Shown here: positions 1 through 5,337 of the stretch, piece by piece
Numbering within the stretch: the stretch's first letter is position 1
Layout of the letters: every line of letters begins with the position of its first letter
Assembly (NCBI GenBank): GCA_031273985.1
Contig: JAISQV010000091.1
Coordinates: 1-6,338, forward strand
Direction of reading: 5' to 3'
Source: Spirochaetaceae bacterium
GTDB taxonomy: Bacteria; Spirochaetota; Spirochaetia; Treponematales; Breznakiellaceae
DNA: 6,338 nucleotides
Made by a program: the position numbers and the translations under genes
Notes under the pieces: model-generated
The model's database searches: none
What the model was told of the DNA's origin: nothing
What the model saw: only the letters and a program-made list of their open reading frames with translations

Positions 1-32
1 TTGTTTTCCTGCCGCTTAACTTGTTGACCGTG

Positions 33-1001
33 CTAAGCCTCCCCGTTGATGGCCGCCAGCATGATCGCCTTGATGGTGTGCTTCCGGTTCTCCGCCTCGT
101 CCCAGGCGCGGCTCCGGGGGCCGTCAATGACGGCGGCGCTTACCTCCTCCCCCTTCACCGCGGGGAGGCAGTGGAGAAAGATGGAGTCCGCCCTGCCGGT
201 CCGCTCCATCAACGCCTCGTTCACCTGGTAGGCCCTGAGCAGCGCAACGCGCTCCTCCCGTAGGGCCTCCTCCCCCATGCTCACCCAGACATCGGTGTAG
301 AGGGCCTCGGCGCCCGCCACCGCCGCCAGATCCGGGGTAACTTCCAGGGCGGCCCCGGCGGCGCGGGCCAGGGGAAGGCAAAGAGCCAGCAGGGCCGGGT
401 CCGGAGCGAGGCTTGGGGGGCATATCACCGTAAAGTTGACCCCTAGCTTGGCGCAGATAACCATGAGGGAGCGGGCTACATTGTTCCGGCCATCCCCCAC
501 AAAGCAGATTCTCTTTCCCCTGGAATCGCCGAAGCTCTCTTCCAGCGTCATAATATCCGCCAGCGCCTGGGTAGGGTGGTAGGAGTCGGTCAGGCCGTTG
601 AAGACGGGCACCCCCGAATAACGGGCCAGGGTCTCCACGGTGGACTGCTTGAAGCCCCGGAACTGTATGGCGCTGAACATACGCCCCAGCACCCTGGCGG
701 TATCCTCTATCGATTCCTTGGCTCCCAGTTGTATGTCCTGGGTGGAGAGAAACACCGGATGCCCCCCCTCCTCCCCAAAGGCCGTTTCAAAGGCGCAGCG
801 CGTCCGGGTGGAGCGTTTTTCAAAGAGCAGGGCTATGGTTTTGCCGGCAAAACGCTGGGGGCGCATCGCTGCTGTCCCGCGGGCGGCGGCGCGACTTTCT
901 TCCTTTACCTGTTTGGACAAATCCAAAAGCACCCGTATCTCCGGGGCTTCATAATCAAGCCAGGTGATGAGGGATCGCCCCCTAAACGGCTCCAAGGTCA
1001 T
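33..1001 (-). CDS. argF: Ornithine carbamoyltransferase (OTC)
   Basis: This cytoplasmic enzyme transfers the carbamoyl group of carbamoyl phosphate to ornithine, giving citrulline (arginine biosynthesis, or the reverse in arginine deiminase catabolism). The 322-residue product has the family's signatures in order: carbamoyl-phosphate loop STRTRCAF (64-71), KESIED (95-100), RGF (115-117), HPTQ (142-145), a second-domain FVGDGRNNVARSL (167-179), the ornithine-specific SMG loop in DVWVSMGE (237-244), and HCLP (277-280). Length is normal for OTC. The frame is open up to an ATG at 1064, but I chose the ATG at 1001: it has GGAGGG just upstream, the protein then starts where OTCs normally start, and the TATAAT box at 1072-1077 would put the transcription start near 1065, leaving the longer form without a leader. 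The DTARVLGRM/RGFKQ stretch resembles the E. coli ArgF and catabolic ArcB branch, so a catabolic role (arcB) cannot be excluded. No arcA or arcC is visible nearby. Divergent from the gene at 1181. Confidence 0.95.
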   Translation of the reverse strand: MTLEPFRGRSLITWLDYEAPEIRVLLDLSKQVKEESRAAARGTAAMRPQRFAGKTIALLFEKRSTRTRCAFETAFGEEGGHPVFLSTQDIQLGAKESIEDTARVLGRMFSAIQFRGFKQSTVETLARYSGVPVFNGLTDSYHPTQALADIMTLEESFGDSRGKRICFVGDGRNNVARSLMVICAKLGVNFTVICPPSLAPDPALLALCLPLARAAGAALEVTPDLAAVAGAEALYTDVWVSMGEEALREERVALLRAYQVNEALMERTGRADSIFLHCLPAVKGEEVSAAVIDGPRSRAWDEAENRKHTIKAIMLAAINGEA

Positions 1002-1004
1002 AGG

Positions 1005-1010
1005 CCCTCC
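1005..1010 (-). promoter_or_regulatory. Ribosome binding site deciding the argF start
   Basis: On the minus strand GGAGGG lies 3 nt before the ATG at 1001 (4 nt from the GGAGG core). No comparable purine run precedes the upstream in-frame ATG at 1064. This supports the 322-residue form over a 343-residue form. Confidence 0.75.
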
Positions 1011-1049
1011 AAAATACCATGATTGGGGATTCTTCCTTAAACTGAAGTC

Positions 1050-1079
1050 TTGGGAAACCCCCATTGTTCCGATTATAAT
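1050..1079 (+). promoter_or_regulatory. Putative promoter of the 934-residue gene
   Basis: The plus strand has TTGGGA (1050-1055, four of six matches to TTGACA), an 18-nt spacer and a perfect TATAAT (1074-1079). Transcription would start near 1086 and leave a leader of about 95 nt. The -10 shares six bases with the argF -10 on the other strand, because ATTATAAT (1072-1079) is its own reverse complement. Confidence 0.5.
1072..1077 (-). promoter_or_regulatory. -10 box of the argF promoter
   Basis: The minus strand reads TATAAT here, a perfect sigma-70-type -10 element, predicting a start near 1065 and a leader of about 64 nt before the argF ATG. The matching -35 is poor: 17 nt upstream the minus strand reads TAGTTC (1095-1100). 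The promoter may therefore be weak or need an activator. It overlaps the plus-strand -10 almost completely. Confidence 0.55.
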
Positions 1080-1100
1080 AGAGAGCCCCCAAACGAACTA

Positions 1101-1121
1101 GGCGGGACCGGGCGTCCCGTC
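1101..1121 (+). other. Leader hairpin
   Basis: An inverted repeat, CGGGAC (1103-1108) and GTCCCG (1114-1119) around a 5-nt loop, extends by one G-U and one G-C pair to an 8-bp stem. It falls about 15 nt inside the predicted leader of the gene at 1181. No T-run follows, so it is not an intrinsic terminator. It could stabilise the messenger, bind a regulator, or be incidental in GC-rich DNA. Confidence 0.4.
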
Positions 1122-1163
1122 CGGCGCGGAATCGCGGGGGAGCAATATACCGGGATCCTGGCC

Positions 1164-1171
1164 GGGGGAGG
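1164..1171 (+). promoter_or_regulatory. Ribosome binding site of the 934-residue gene
   Basis: GGGGGAGG ends 9 nt before the ATG at 1181. It supports that ATG rather than the next in-frame ATG (residue 18), which has only a poor GGCGGA upstream. Confidence 0.7.
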
Positions 1172-1180
1172 CGGCTTGTC

Positions 1181-3985
1181 ATGATTCAACTGCTCTTTTC
1201 ACTGCGCTACCAGACACAGATCCGGCGGACCATGCCGGAACTCTACGAATCCCTGGAACGATCCATGACCGCCGCCATTGAGGCATCCGGGGGCGTCCAC
1301 CGGCTGGAACACCGCTCCCTGGTCGCTTCCTTCGATGAAACCGCCATAGGCTTCTGGCTCGATATGCTCACCCTGCTGGAAAGCATCCACGGGAGTCTGG
1401 AAGACGCGGGGCCGGAACTCTTCGGCTATATCTGCCTCCTTGCCCCGGACCTTGAGCAGTTCGGCGTGCCCCTGAGCCGGGCCCTCCCCACGGGCGGTAC
1501 GGGAATCTGGTGCTCCTCCCTGGTCCGGCGCGGCCTGGCCGCCTATGCGGACTTTGAGCCCCCCGCCGCCCTGAAACTCCCCATCCCCCAGGCTGCGGAT
1601 TTTGCCCGCCTCGGTAACTTCAAGGCCGCCCCCGGCGCGGAGGACGACGCCGGTTCACGGTTCTTTCCCTACCGGGAGCAGATCATGCGCCTCCTGCGCC
1701 AGAACGGGACGCGGAGCGCCCTGATCCGGGGCCCCCGCTTCGCGGGGAAGCGGGACGGCATACGCCGCTACTGCCGGGACTGCGCCGGGGACTTCCCGCC
1801 CCTGGTGATCACCTTCGGCGCCGGCGGCGAGGGACTCTGCTGCATCACCGACGCCCTGACCCAGGAAATTGCCGAAGCCCTTTCCCCCCTGGGGGAAGAG
1901 GGCCGGCTGGAGGAACTCAAGGCCCTGGCCGGCCTCGTATCACGGGAACGCCTCCAGGAGCAGTACCCCTCCCACACGGTCCAGGAGACCCGGCGCTTCC
2001 TCCGGCTCCTCCTCGAAGCCTACACCGAAGCCGCCCGGCGCAGACAGGCCCGGCCCTTCCTGATCCTGGAAAACCTCAATGCGGCGGAAGGCGCGGCGGC
2101 GGCCCTCCTCATTGCCGCATTGGGCAGGCCGCCCTTCAAGGGCGCCTTCCCCGTATACGGAACCTGGTCGGAGGGCGGCGAAACCCGGCGCGGCCAGAAC
2201 GGGCCGGCCTCAAGGGGCGATCCGGGCCCGGATGAATGGAAAGATGTTTTCTCCCTGGCCCTCCAGATTTCCGGGGAAACCGGCCCTGTAGAGCCGGCCG
2301 TTCAGGACCTTGGCCGGGACCTCTGGGAGGTGGCCTATGCCCTGGGCCTCCTCCGCCGGCACTTCCCCTCGGCCATTTTCCTCCCCCTCTTCAGGGAAGC
2401 CGGGATAAACCCCCGCATGATTTCCCGCGCCCTGGATATGCTCGCCGGCCTCGGAATAATAGACTCCGCCTCGGAGCCCCAGATCAGAATCCCCGGCCTC
2501 CTCGAGCGGGCGGAGCAGGCCCTGGGCAGCCGGAAGGAGCAGGTACGGGCCGTGGTGCGGAACCGCCTCCTTGCCTGGGAGCGGCAGGGCAAATTCCGCC
2601 CCTCCTACCGGCTCCTCGAAGCCATCACGGCCCTGGGCGGCGCGGAGGCCCCGCGGGAGAATCCCGGCACGGAGGTCCTCATCCTGGACTCCATCCGGGG
2701 GGACATCGTGAACAACACCTGGTCCGGCATAGACCAGGCCATAGCGAAAAACACCTTTGCCGGGGTGGTGGGGGAACAGCGCGCCCCGCCGCTCCTCTAC
2801 ATCTACAAAACCGTCAGGGCCCTGAACTACGAGGGCGAGGAGGCCATCCGGGAAGCTTTCCGGGAACCGCCCCCGGAGGCGGAAGCCTTCCCCGTCTTCC
2901 GGGCCCAGATCTACGCCAACCTGGCGGCCTACCACTTCGGCTTTCACAACATCGCCAATGCGGAGGAGATGGTCAAGGAGGCCATGCTCCTCTCCCAGGG
3001 CATGAGCGAGGGCCGGGGGCTTTCCCAGGCCTACCGGCTTTTCGCGCTGGTCAGCATAGCCCGGCAGCGCCTCCCCGACGCCATAGACTACCTTACCTTC
3101 GCCGTGGAAAACTGCGAGCCTTCGGGGAATCTCGAAGAACTTGCCGTTACCGCCTACTATGCGGCGGGCAGCCATTTTCTCTTTGGCAACATCTCCCGGG
3201 CGGAACACTTCGTCCGACGATCCGACGAAGCCGCTTCCGCAGCGGGCAGGCTTGAGTGGAGCGCCCGCGCCCGCTTCCTTCAGGGCCGCCTCCGCTTTGA
3301 AGTGGGGCGCTACCGGGAAGCCCGCAGAATCTTCGAAGCCCTCTCGGAGCAGGACCCTCCCCAGCCGGAACGCGATGCAGCCCTGGCCGCGTGGATCTAC
3401 CGCTGCGACATCTTCCTGGGGGAAGGCGAAGCCCGAAAACCCCCGCGCCTCAACCTAGACGGGCGCCTCTTTGAAATAGAGGCCGCCTGGCTCTCAGGCG
3501 ACTGCGCCCTGGCGGTAAAACGCGCCGACGAACTCTACGGCGCCCTCCCCGGCAGCCGCTTCATCTTCATCGAACAGCCCGACTGGTGGAGCGGCTTCGC
3601 CCAATGCGAATTCCTCCTCCTCCGGCCCAGGGACCTCTTCACCCGCCTCGCCACCAGCTACCGCGCCCTCGCCCTCAGCCGCCTGGGCCGCTCCAGCGAC
3701 AGCGCCAGAGGCGAAGCCCTGGAAAGTATGCGGCGCGTCATCCGGGAAGAGGGCCTCCCCCAGAGCGACCCCAACGACGCCTTCTACCACTACGCCCACT
3801 ACTGCGTCCTGGAGGAAAGCGGCGCCGTGGAAGTGGACATGAACACCGCCGTAAGCATGGCCTTCAAACGCCTCCAAAGCCGCGCCAGCCGCATCGATGA
3901 CGCGGAAACCCGCCGCGCCTACCTTGCGGAAAACCACTGGAACGGCGCCCTCAGCCAGGCCGCGCGGAAACACAAACTCATCTAA
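1181..3985 (+). CDS. STAND/MalT-like NTPase-TPR protein with degenerate cyclase-like N-terminus
   Basis: I recognise the architecture but not a named protein. Residues 1-125 follow the pattern of a class III nucleotidyl cyclase domain (GGVHRLEHRSLVASFDE at 37-53 resembles the GG-x-GD-x-x-A-x-F stretch), but both metal-binding aspartates are absent, so activity is not expected. Residues 160-330 look like a P-loop NTPase: FFPYREQIMRLL at 161-172, a degenerate Walker A, GPRFAGKR (184-191, Arg replacing Ser/Thr), and a Walker B-like FLILEN (293-298) lacking the usual Asp. About 375-440 fits a winged helix. About 574-790 is a helical repeat region with at least four TPR-like units (574-607, 614-647, 653-688, 693-722). 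The conserved-looking tail RIDDAETRRAYLAENHW (904-920) precedes a basic end. No signal peptide or membrane helix is evident, so it is probably a cytoplasmic signalling or scaffold protein. G+C is high, like argF and aroC. The ligand is unknown, and the cyclase link is inference. Confidence 0.85.
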   Translation: MIQLLFSLRYQTQIRRTMPELYESLERSMTAAIEASGGVHRLEHRSLVASFDETAIGFWLDMLTLLESIHGSLEDAGPELFGYICLLAPDLEQFGVPLSRALPTGGTGIWCSSLVRRGLAAYADFEPPAALKLPIPQAADFARLGNFKAAPGAEDDAGSRFFPYREQIMRLLRQNGTRSALIRGPRFAGKRDGIRRYCRDCAGDFPPLVITFGAGGEGLCCITDALTQEIAEALSPLGEEGRLEELKALAGLVSRERLQEQYPSHTVQETRRFLRLLLEAYTEAARRRQARPFLILENLNAAEGAAAALLIAALGRPPFKGAFPVYGTWSEGGETRRGQNGPASRGDPGPDEWKDVFSLALQISGETGPVEPAVQDLGRDLWEVAYALGLLRRHFPSAIFLPLFREAGINPRMISRALDMLAGLGIIDSASEPQIRIPGLLERAEQALGSRKEQVRAVVRNRLLAWERQGKFRPSYRLLEAITALGGAEAPRENPGTEVLILDSIRGDIVNNTWSGIDQAIAKNTFAGVVGEQRAPPLLYIYKTVRALNYEGEEAIREAFREPPPEAEAFPVFRAQIYANLAAYHFGFHNIANAEEMVKEAMLLSQGMSEGRGLSQAYRLFALVSIARQRLPDAIDYLTFAVENCEPSGNLEELAVTAYYAAGSHFLFGNISRAEHFVRRSDEAASAAGRLEWSARARFLQGRLRFEVGRYREARRIFEALSEQDPPQPERDAALAAWIYRCDIFLGEGEARKPPRLNLDGRLFEIEAAWLSGDCALAVKRADELYGALPGSRFIFIEQPDWWSGFAQCEFLLLRPRDLFTRLATSYRALALSRLGRSSDSARGEALESMRRVIREEGLPQSDPNDAFYHYAHYCVLEESGAVEVDMNTAVSMAFKRLQSRASRIDDAETRRAYLAENHWNGALSQAARKHKLI

Positions 3986-4020
3986 CCCTGAAAAATGAGA
4001 AGAAGGGCGCATCCCAAGAA

Positions 4021-4073
4021 CCCGCTTGCGCGGGGGAGGCTTCGCGCCGGGTCTGCCCTTCGGGCACCCCTCC
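4021..4073 (+). repeat. Cluster of GC-rich palindromes in intergenic DNA
   Basis: The gene-free stretch 3986-4159 opens with closely packed hairpins: CCCGC-TTGC-GCGGG (4021-4034), TGCCC-TTC-GGGCA (4054-4066), and GGAGG (4035-4039) able to pair with CCTCC (4069-4073) around the second. No T-run follows, so it is not a standard intrinsic terminator for the gene ending at 3985. It resembles a dispersed intergenic palindromic element of the REP type, but one copy alone cannot show that. Confidence 0.4.
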
Positions 4074-4110
4074 TATCCCTTGCGCGGCCGGGCTGAGATC
4101 ATCCCAACAG

Positions 4111-4145
4111 GTCATTGCGGTAACCGTAAAGGCCCCTGCAATGAC
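4111..4145 (+). promoter_or_regulatory. 8-bp inverted repeat abutting the acetyltransferase ribosome binding site
   Basis: GTCATTGC (4111-4118) and GCAATGAC (4138-4145) are perfect reverse complements around 19 nt. Two more G-C pairs are possible across a bulged T. The right arm ends 3 nt before the AGGAG (4149-4153) that serves the ATG at 4160. A 7-bp direct repeat, CAACAGG, overlaps both outer edges (4105-4111 and 4145-4151). It could be a leader hairpin affecting ribosome access, an operator, or a trace of an insertion junction. Confidence 0.45.
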
Positions 4146-4159
4146 AACAGGAGAAACGC

Positions 4160-4612
4160 ATGAAAATAACAAAAATACCTGAAGACAAGAAACAATACCT
4201 GGATATTTTGCTCCTGGGAGACGAGCAGGAAAGCATGATAGAAACATATTTGGACCGGGGGGACCTTTTTGCGTTATATGACGATGACCTAAAGACTGTC
4301 TGTGTCGTGACCAAGGAAACGGAGACGGCCCATGAAATAAAAAATATTGCGACCCGCGAAGAATATCAGGGAAAGGGTTACGGAAGCCTAATGCTCAACT
4401 ACGTGATTGATCATTATAAAGACAAATGCGCCGCATTATATGTCGGAACGGGGAATACTGAAAGAACCCTATCCTTCTACAGAAAAAACGGTTTTGAATA
4501 CTCCCACACCGTGAAAGATTTTTTCACAAAACATTACGATCACGTCATAGTTGATGACGGCGTACCATTGCGGGACATGATATACCTGAAAAGGGAGTAC
4601 GGGGGGAAGTAG
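4160..4612 (+). CDS. GNAT-family N-acetyltransferase (YvbK-like)
   Basis: The 150-residue protein is a single GNAT domain, which moves an acetyl group from acetyl-CoA to an amine. Motif A is clear: EEYQGKGYGSLML (68-80) carries the Q-x-x-G-x-G pyrophosphate-binding loop. It is followed by YVGTGN (94-99), typical of one subgroup, and motif B, SFYRKNGFEY (105-114). The segments KDFFTKHYD (119-127) and RDMIYL (138-143) recall Bacillus YvbK-type acetyltransferases. This is recognition from memory, and the substrate is unknown. The start is supported by AGGAG (4149-4153), 6 nt upstream. Base composition stands out: 193 of 450 counted bases (43%) are G+C, against roughly 65% in neighbouring genes, suggesting acquisition from a lower-GC donor, perhaps a Firmicute. 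It stands alone, with a terminator directly downstream. Confidence 0.9.
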   Translation: MKITKIPEDKKQYLDILLLGDEQESMIETYLDRGDLFALYDDDLKTVCVVTKETETAHEIKNIATREEYQGKGYGSLMLNYVIDHYKDKCAALYVGTGNTERTLSFYRKNGFEYSHTVKDFFTKHYDHVIVDDGVPLRDMIYLKREYGGK

Positions 4613-4623
4613 GGCGTATCGCG

Positions 4624-4659
4624 GCCCCCGGCCTTCCGGGAGGCGCGGGGGCTGTTTTT
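4624..4659 (+). terminator. Rho-independent terminator of the acetyltransferase gene
   Basis: GCCCCCG (4624-4630) pairs perfectly with CGGGGGC (4646-4652). Inside it GCCTT (4631-4635) pairs with GAGGC (4640-4644), including one G-U, leaving a CCGG loop and one bulged G. TGTTTTT follows (4653-4659). It starts 11 nt after the stop at 4612 and ends 2 nt before the end of the opposing gene. No T-run follows on the minus strand, so it acts one way. Confidence 0.85.
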
Positions 4660-4661
4660 GC

Positions 4662-5126
4662 TTATGGGCTTGGGGGCGGCGCCCATTGGTCTATGTCCAA
4701 CAGGGCGCTTGTCCGCTGATATATCCAGACGCCGGTGTTTTTATTGGCGGGGGCCAACTTGAAAACTCCGTAAAAATGGTAGGCGTATCGCCCGGTTGCG
4801 CCTTTTTTCAGCATAAAAATGGCGAAGTCCGTGTTTGCGTAATCCAGTTTGGGAAAACTATCGTCTGTTTTGTTGAGCTGTATCTGAGTAAAAGCTTTTT
4901 CATCGGGGTCGGGAATGTTGAGCCAGGGGTTGTCCTCTTTTATTTCGGGGGACTGCCAGCCGCCGCCGGGCCTTTTTTCGGCAAGGCAGAAGAAGCAAAC
5001 CCGTTTGCCGGGCTGTATGTCATAGCCGCCCCGCAGGGCAATTTTGTAGGATTTGTGAAACACTTTGTTAAGAATTTCAGCGTGGTTTCTGAAAGTTTAG
5101 CTGTCGTCTACCGTCAGAATGTTCAT
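4662..5126 (-). pseudogene. Small hypothetical protein gene interrupted by a nonsense codon
   Basis: The minus strand has a strong GGAGG, 7 nt and an ATG at 5126, opening MNILTVDDS. Codon 10 is TAA (5097-5099), after which the same frame continues uninterrupted as TFRNHAEILNKVF and on to the stop at 4662, for 154 codons before the final stop. Continuity without a frame change points to one base substitution (such as AAA to TAA). The only downstream start near the N-terminus, GTG at 5063 (codon 22), has no ribosome binding site. Without readthrough the gene is probably dead, or a 133-residue product is made poorly. The C-terminal part, including TGRYAYHFYGVFKL and a final IYQRTSALLDIDQW, resembles a domain seen in hypothetical proteins of gut bacteria; I cannot assign a function. 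No membrane segment or signal peptide is seen. About 50% G+C (208 of 420 bases, 4681-5100). A sequencing error could also explain the stop. Confidence 0.7.
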
Positions 5127-5133
5127 TTTGTTT

Positions 5134-5138
5134 CCTCC
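5134..5138 (-). promoter_or_regulatory. Ribosome binding site of the interrupted gene
   Basis: GGAGG on the minus strand, spaced by AAACAAA from the ATG at 5126. It is the best-placed ribosome binding site in this part of the window and shows that the original start lay upstream of the in-frame TAA. Confidence 0.75.
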
Positions 5139-5143
5139 ATAGT

Positions 5144-5172
5144 AAAAGCGCCCCGCCGCACAGGGCGGCGGG
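5144..5172 (-). terminator. Terminator- or attenuator-like hairpin before the interrupted gene
   Basis: On the minus strand CCCGCCGC and GCGGCGGG form a perfect 8-bp stem (5152-5159 with 5165-5172) around a 5-nt loop, then GCGC and TTTT (5144-5147). The hairpin ends 13 nt before the GGAGG of the interrupted gene. It could end transcription coming from aroC or attenuate the small gene. The T-run is short and separated from the stem, so termination may be weak. Confidence 0.45.
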
Positions 5173-5186
5173 AATTAAGATTATTC

Positions 5187-5202
5187 GTGTCCTAACGGAC
5201 AC
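5187..5202. repeat. Short perfect palindrome GTGTCC-TAAC-GGACAC
   Basis: A 6-bp perfect stem around a TAAC loop lies just upstream (for the minus strand) of AATAAT (5180-5185), a possible weak -10 for the interrupted gene. It could be a protein-binding site in that promoter or a remnant of an inserted element. No -35 of quality is visible. Confidence 0.35.
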
Positions 5203-5289
5203 AGAAAGCGGGGGCAACGCCATAGGCAGTGGAAGCACTAAACTTGACCCACAACTCGATGATTGATCAGCAATCGCCAAAAATAAAAC

Positions 5290-5307
5290 CACGAAGGCGC
5301 ACGAAGG
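5290..5307. repeat. CACGAAGG direct repeat, two copies
   Basis: CACGAAGG occurs at 5290-5297 and 5300-5307, a 10-bp period, inside an A/G-rich stretch just past the aroC stop. Similar CACGAAG runs are familiar in intergenic DNA of many environmental bacteria; their function is not known to me. The rest of 5203-5337 holds no gene that I can support. Confidence 0.4.
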
Positions 5308-5337
5308 GGGGAAAAGGGGAAGGACAGGAGAGTCAGG

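Noticed and set aside
1002..1064. N-terminal extension of ornithine carbamoyltransferase from the ATG at 1064
   Set aside because: It would start right at the predicted transcription start with no ribosome binding site, and family members begin near residue 22 of that form.
2210..3208. Long open frame on the minus strand opposite the 934-residue gene, with a similar-length plus-strand frame at 2236-3255
   Set aside because: Both lie inside the large gene and have biased, low-complexity composition (Gly/Pro/Arg) typical of shadow frames in GC-rich DNA. Neither has recognisable motifs.
4021..4073. Intrinsic terminator for the gene ending at 3985
   Set aside because: Stems are present but no T-run follows any of them, so I list the region only as structured DNA.
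4686..5195. Plus-strand open frame of 169 codons across the interrupted gene
   Set aside because: It has no family resemblance. The minus strand has the clear ribosome binding site and a protein-like sequence, so the plus-strand frame is taken as its shadow.
5180..5202. Integron attC site suggested by CCTAAC/GTTAGG with small cassette-like genes nearby
   Set aside because: The flanking bases do not match the RYYYAAC and GTTRRRY core sites, there is no second pair of core boxes, no integrase is visible, and the two small genes are convergent rather than head-to-tail.
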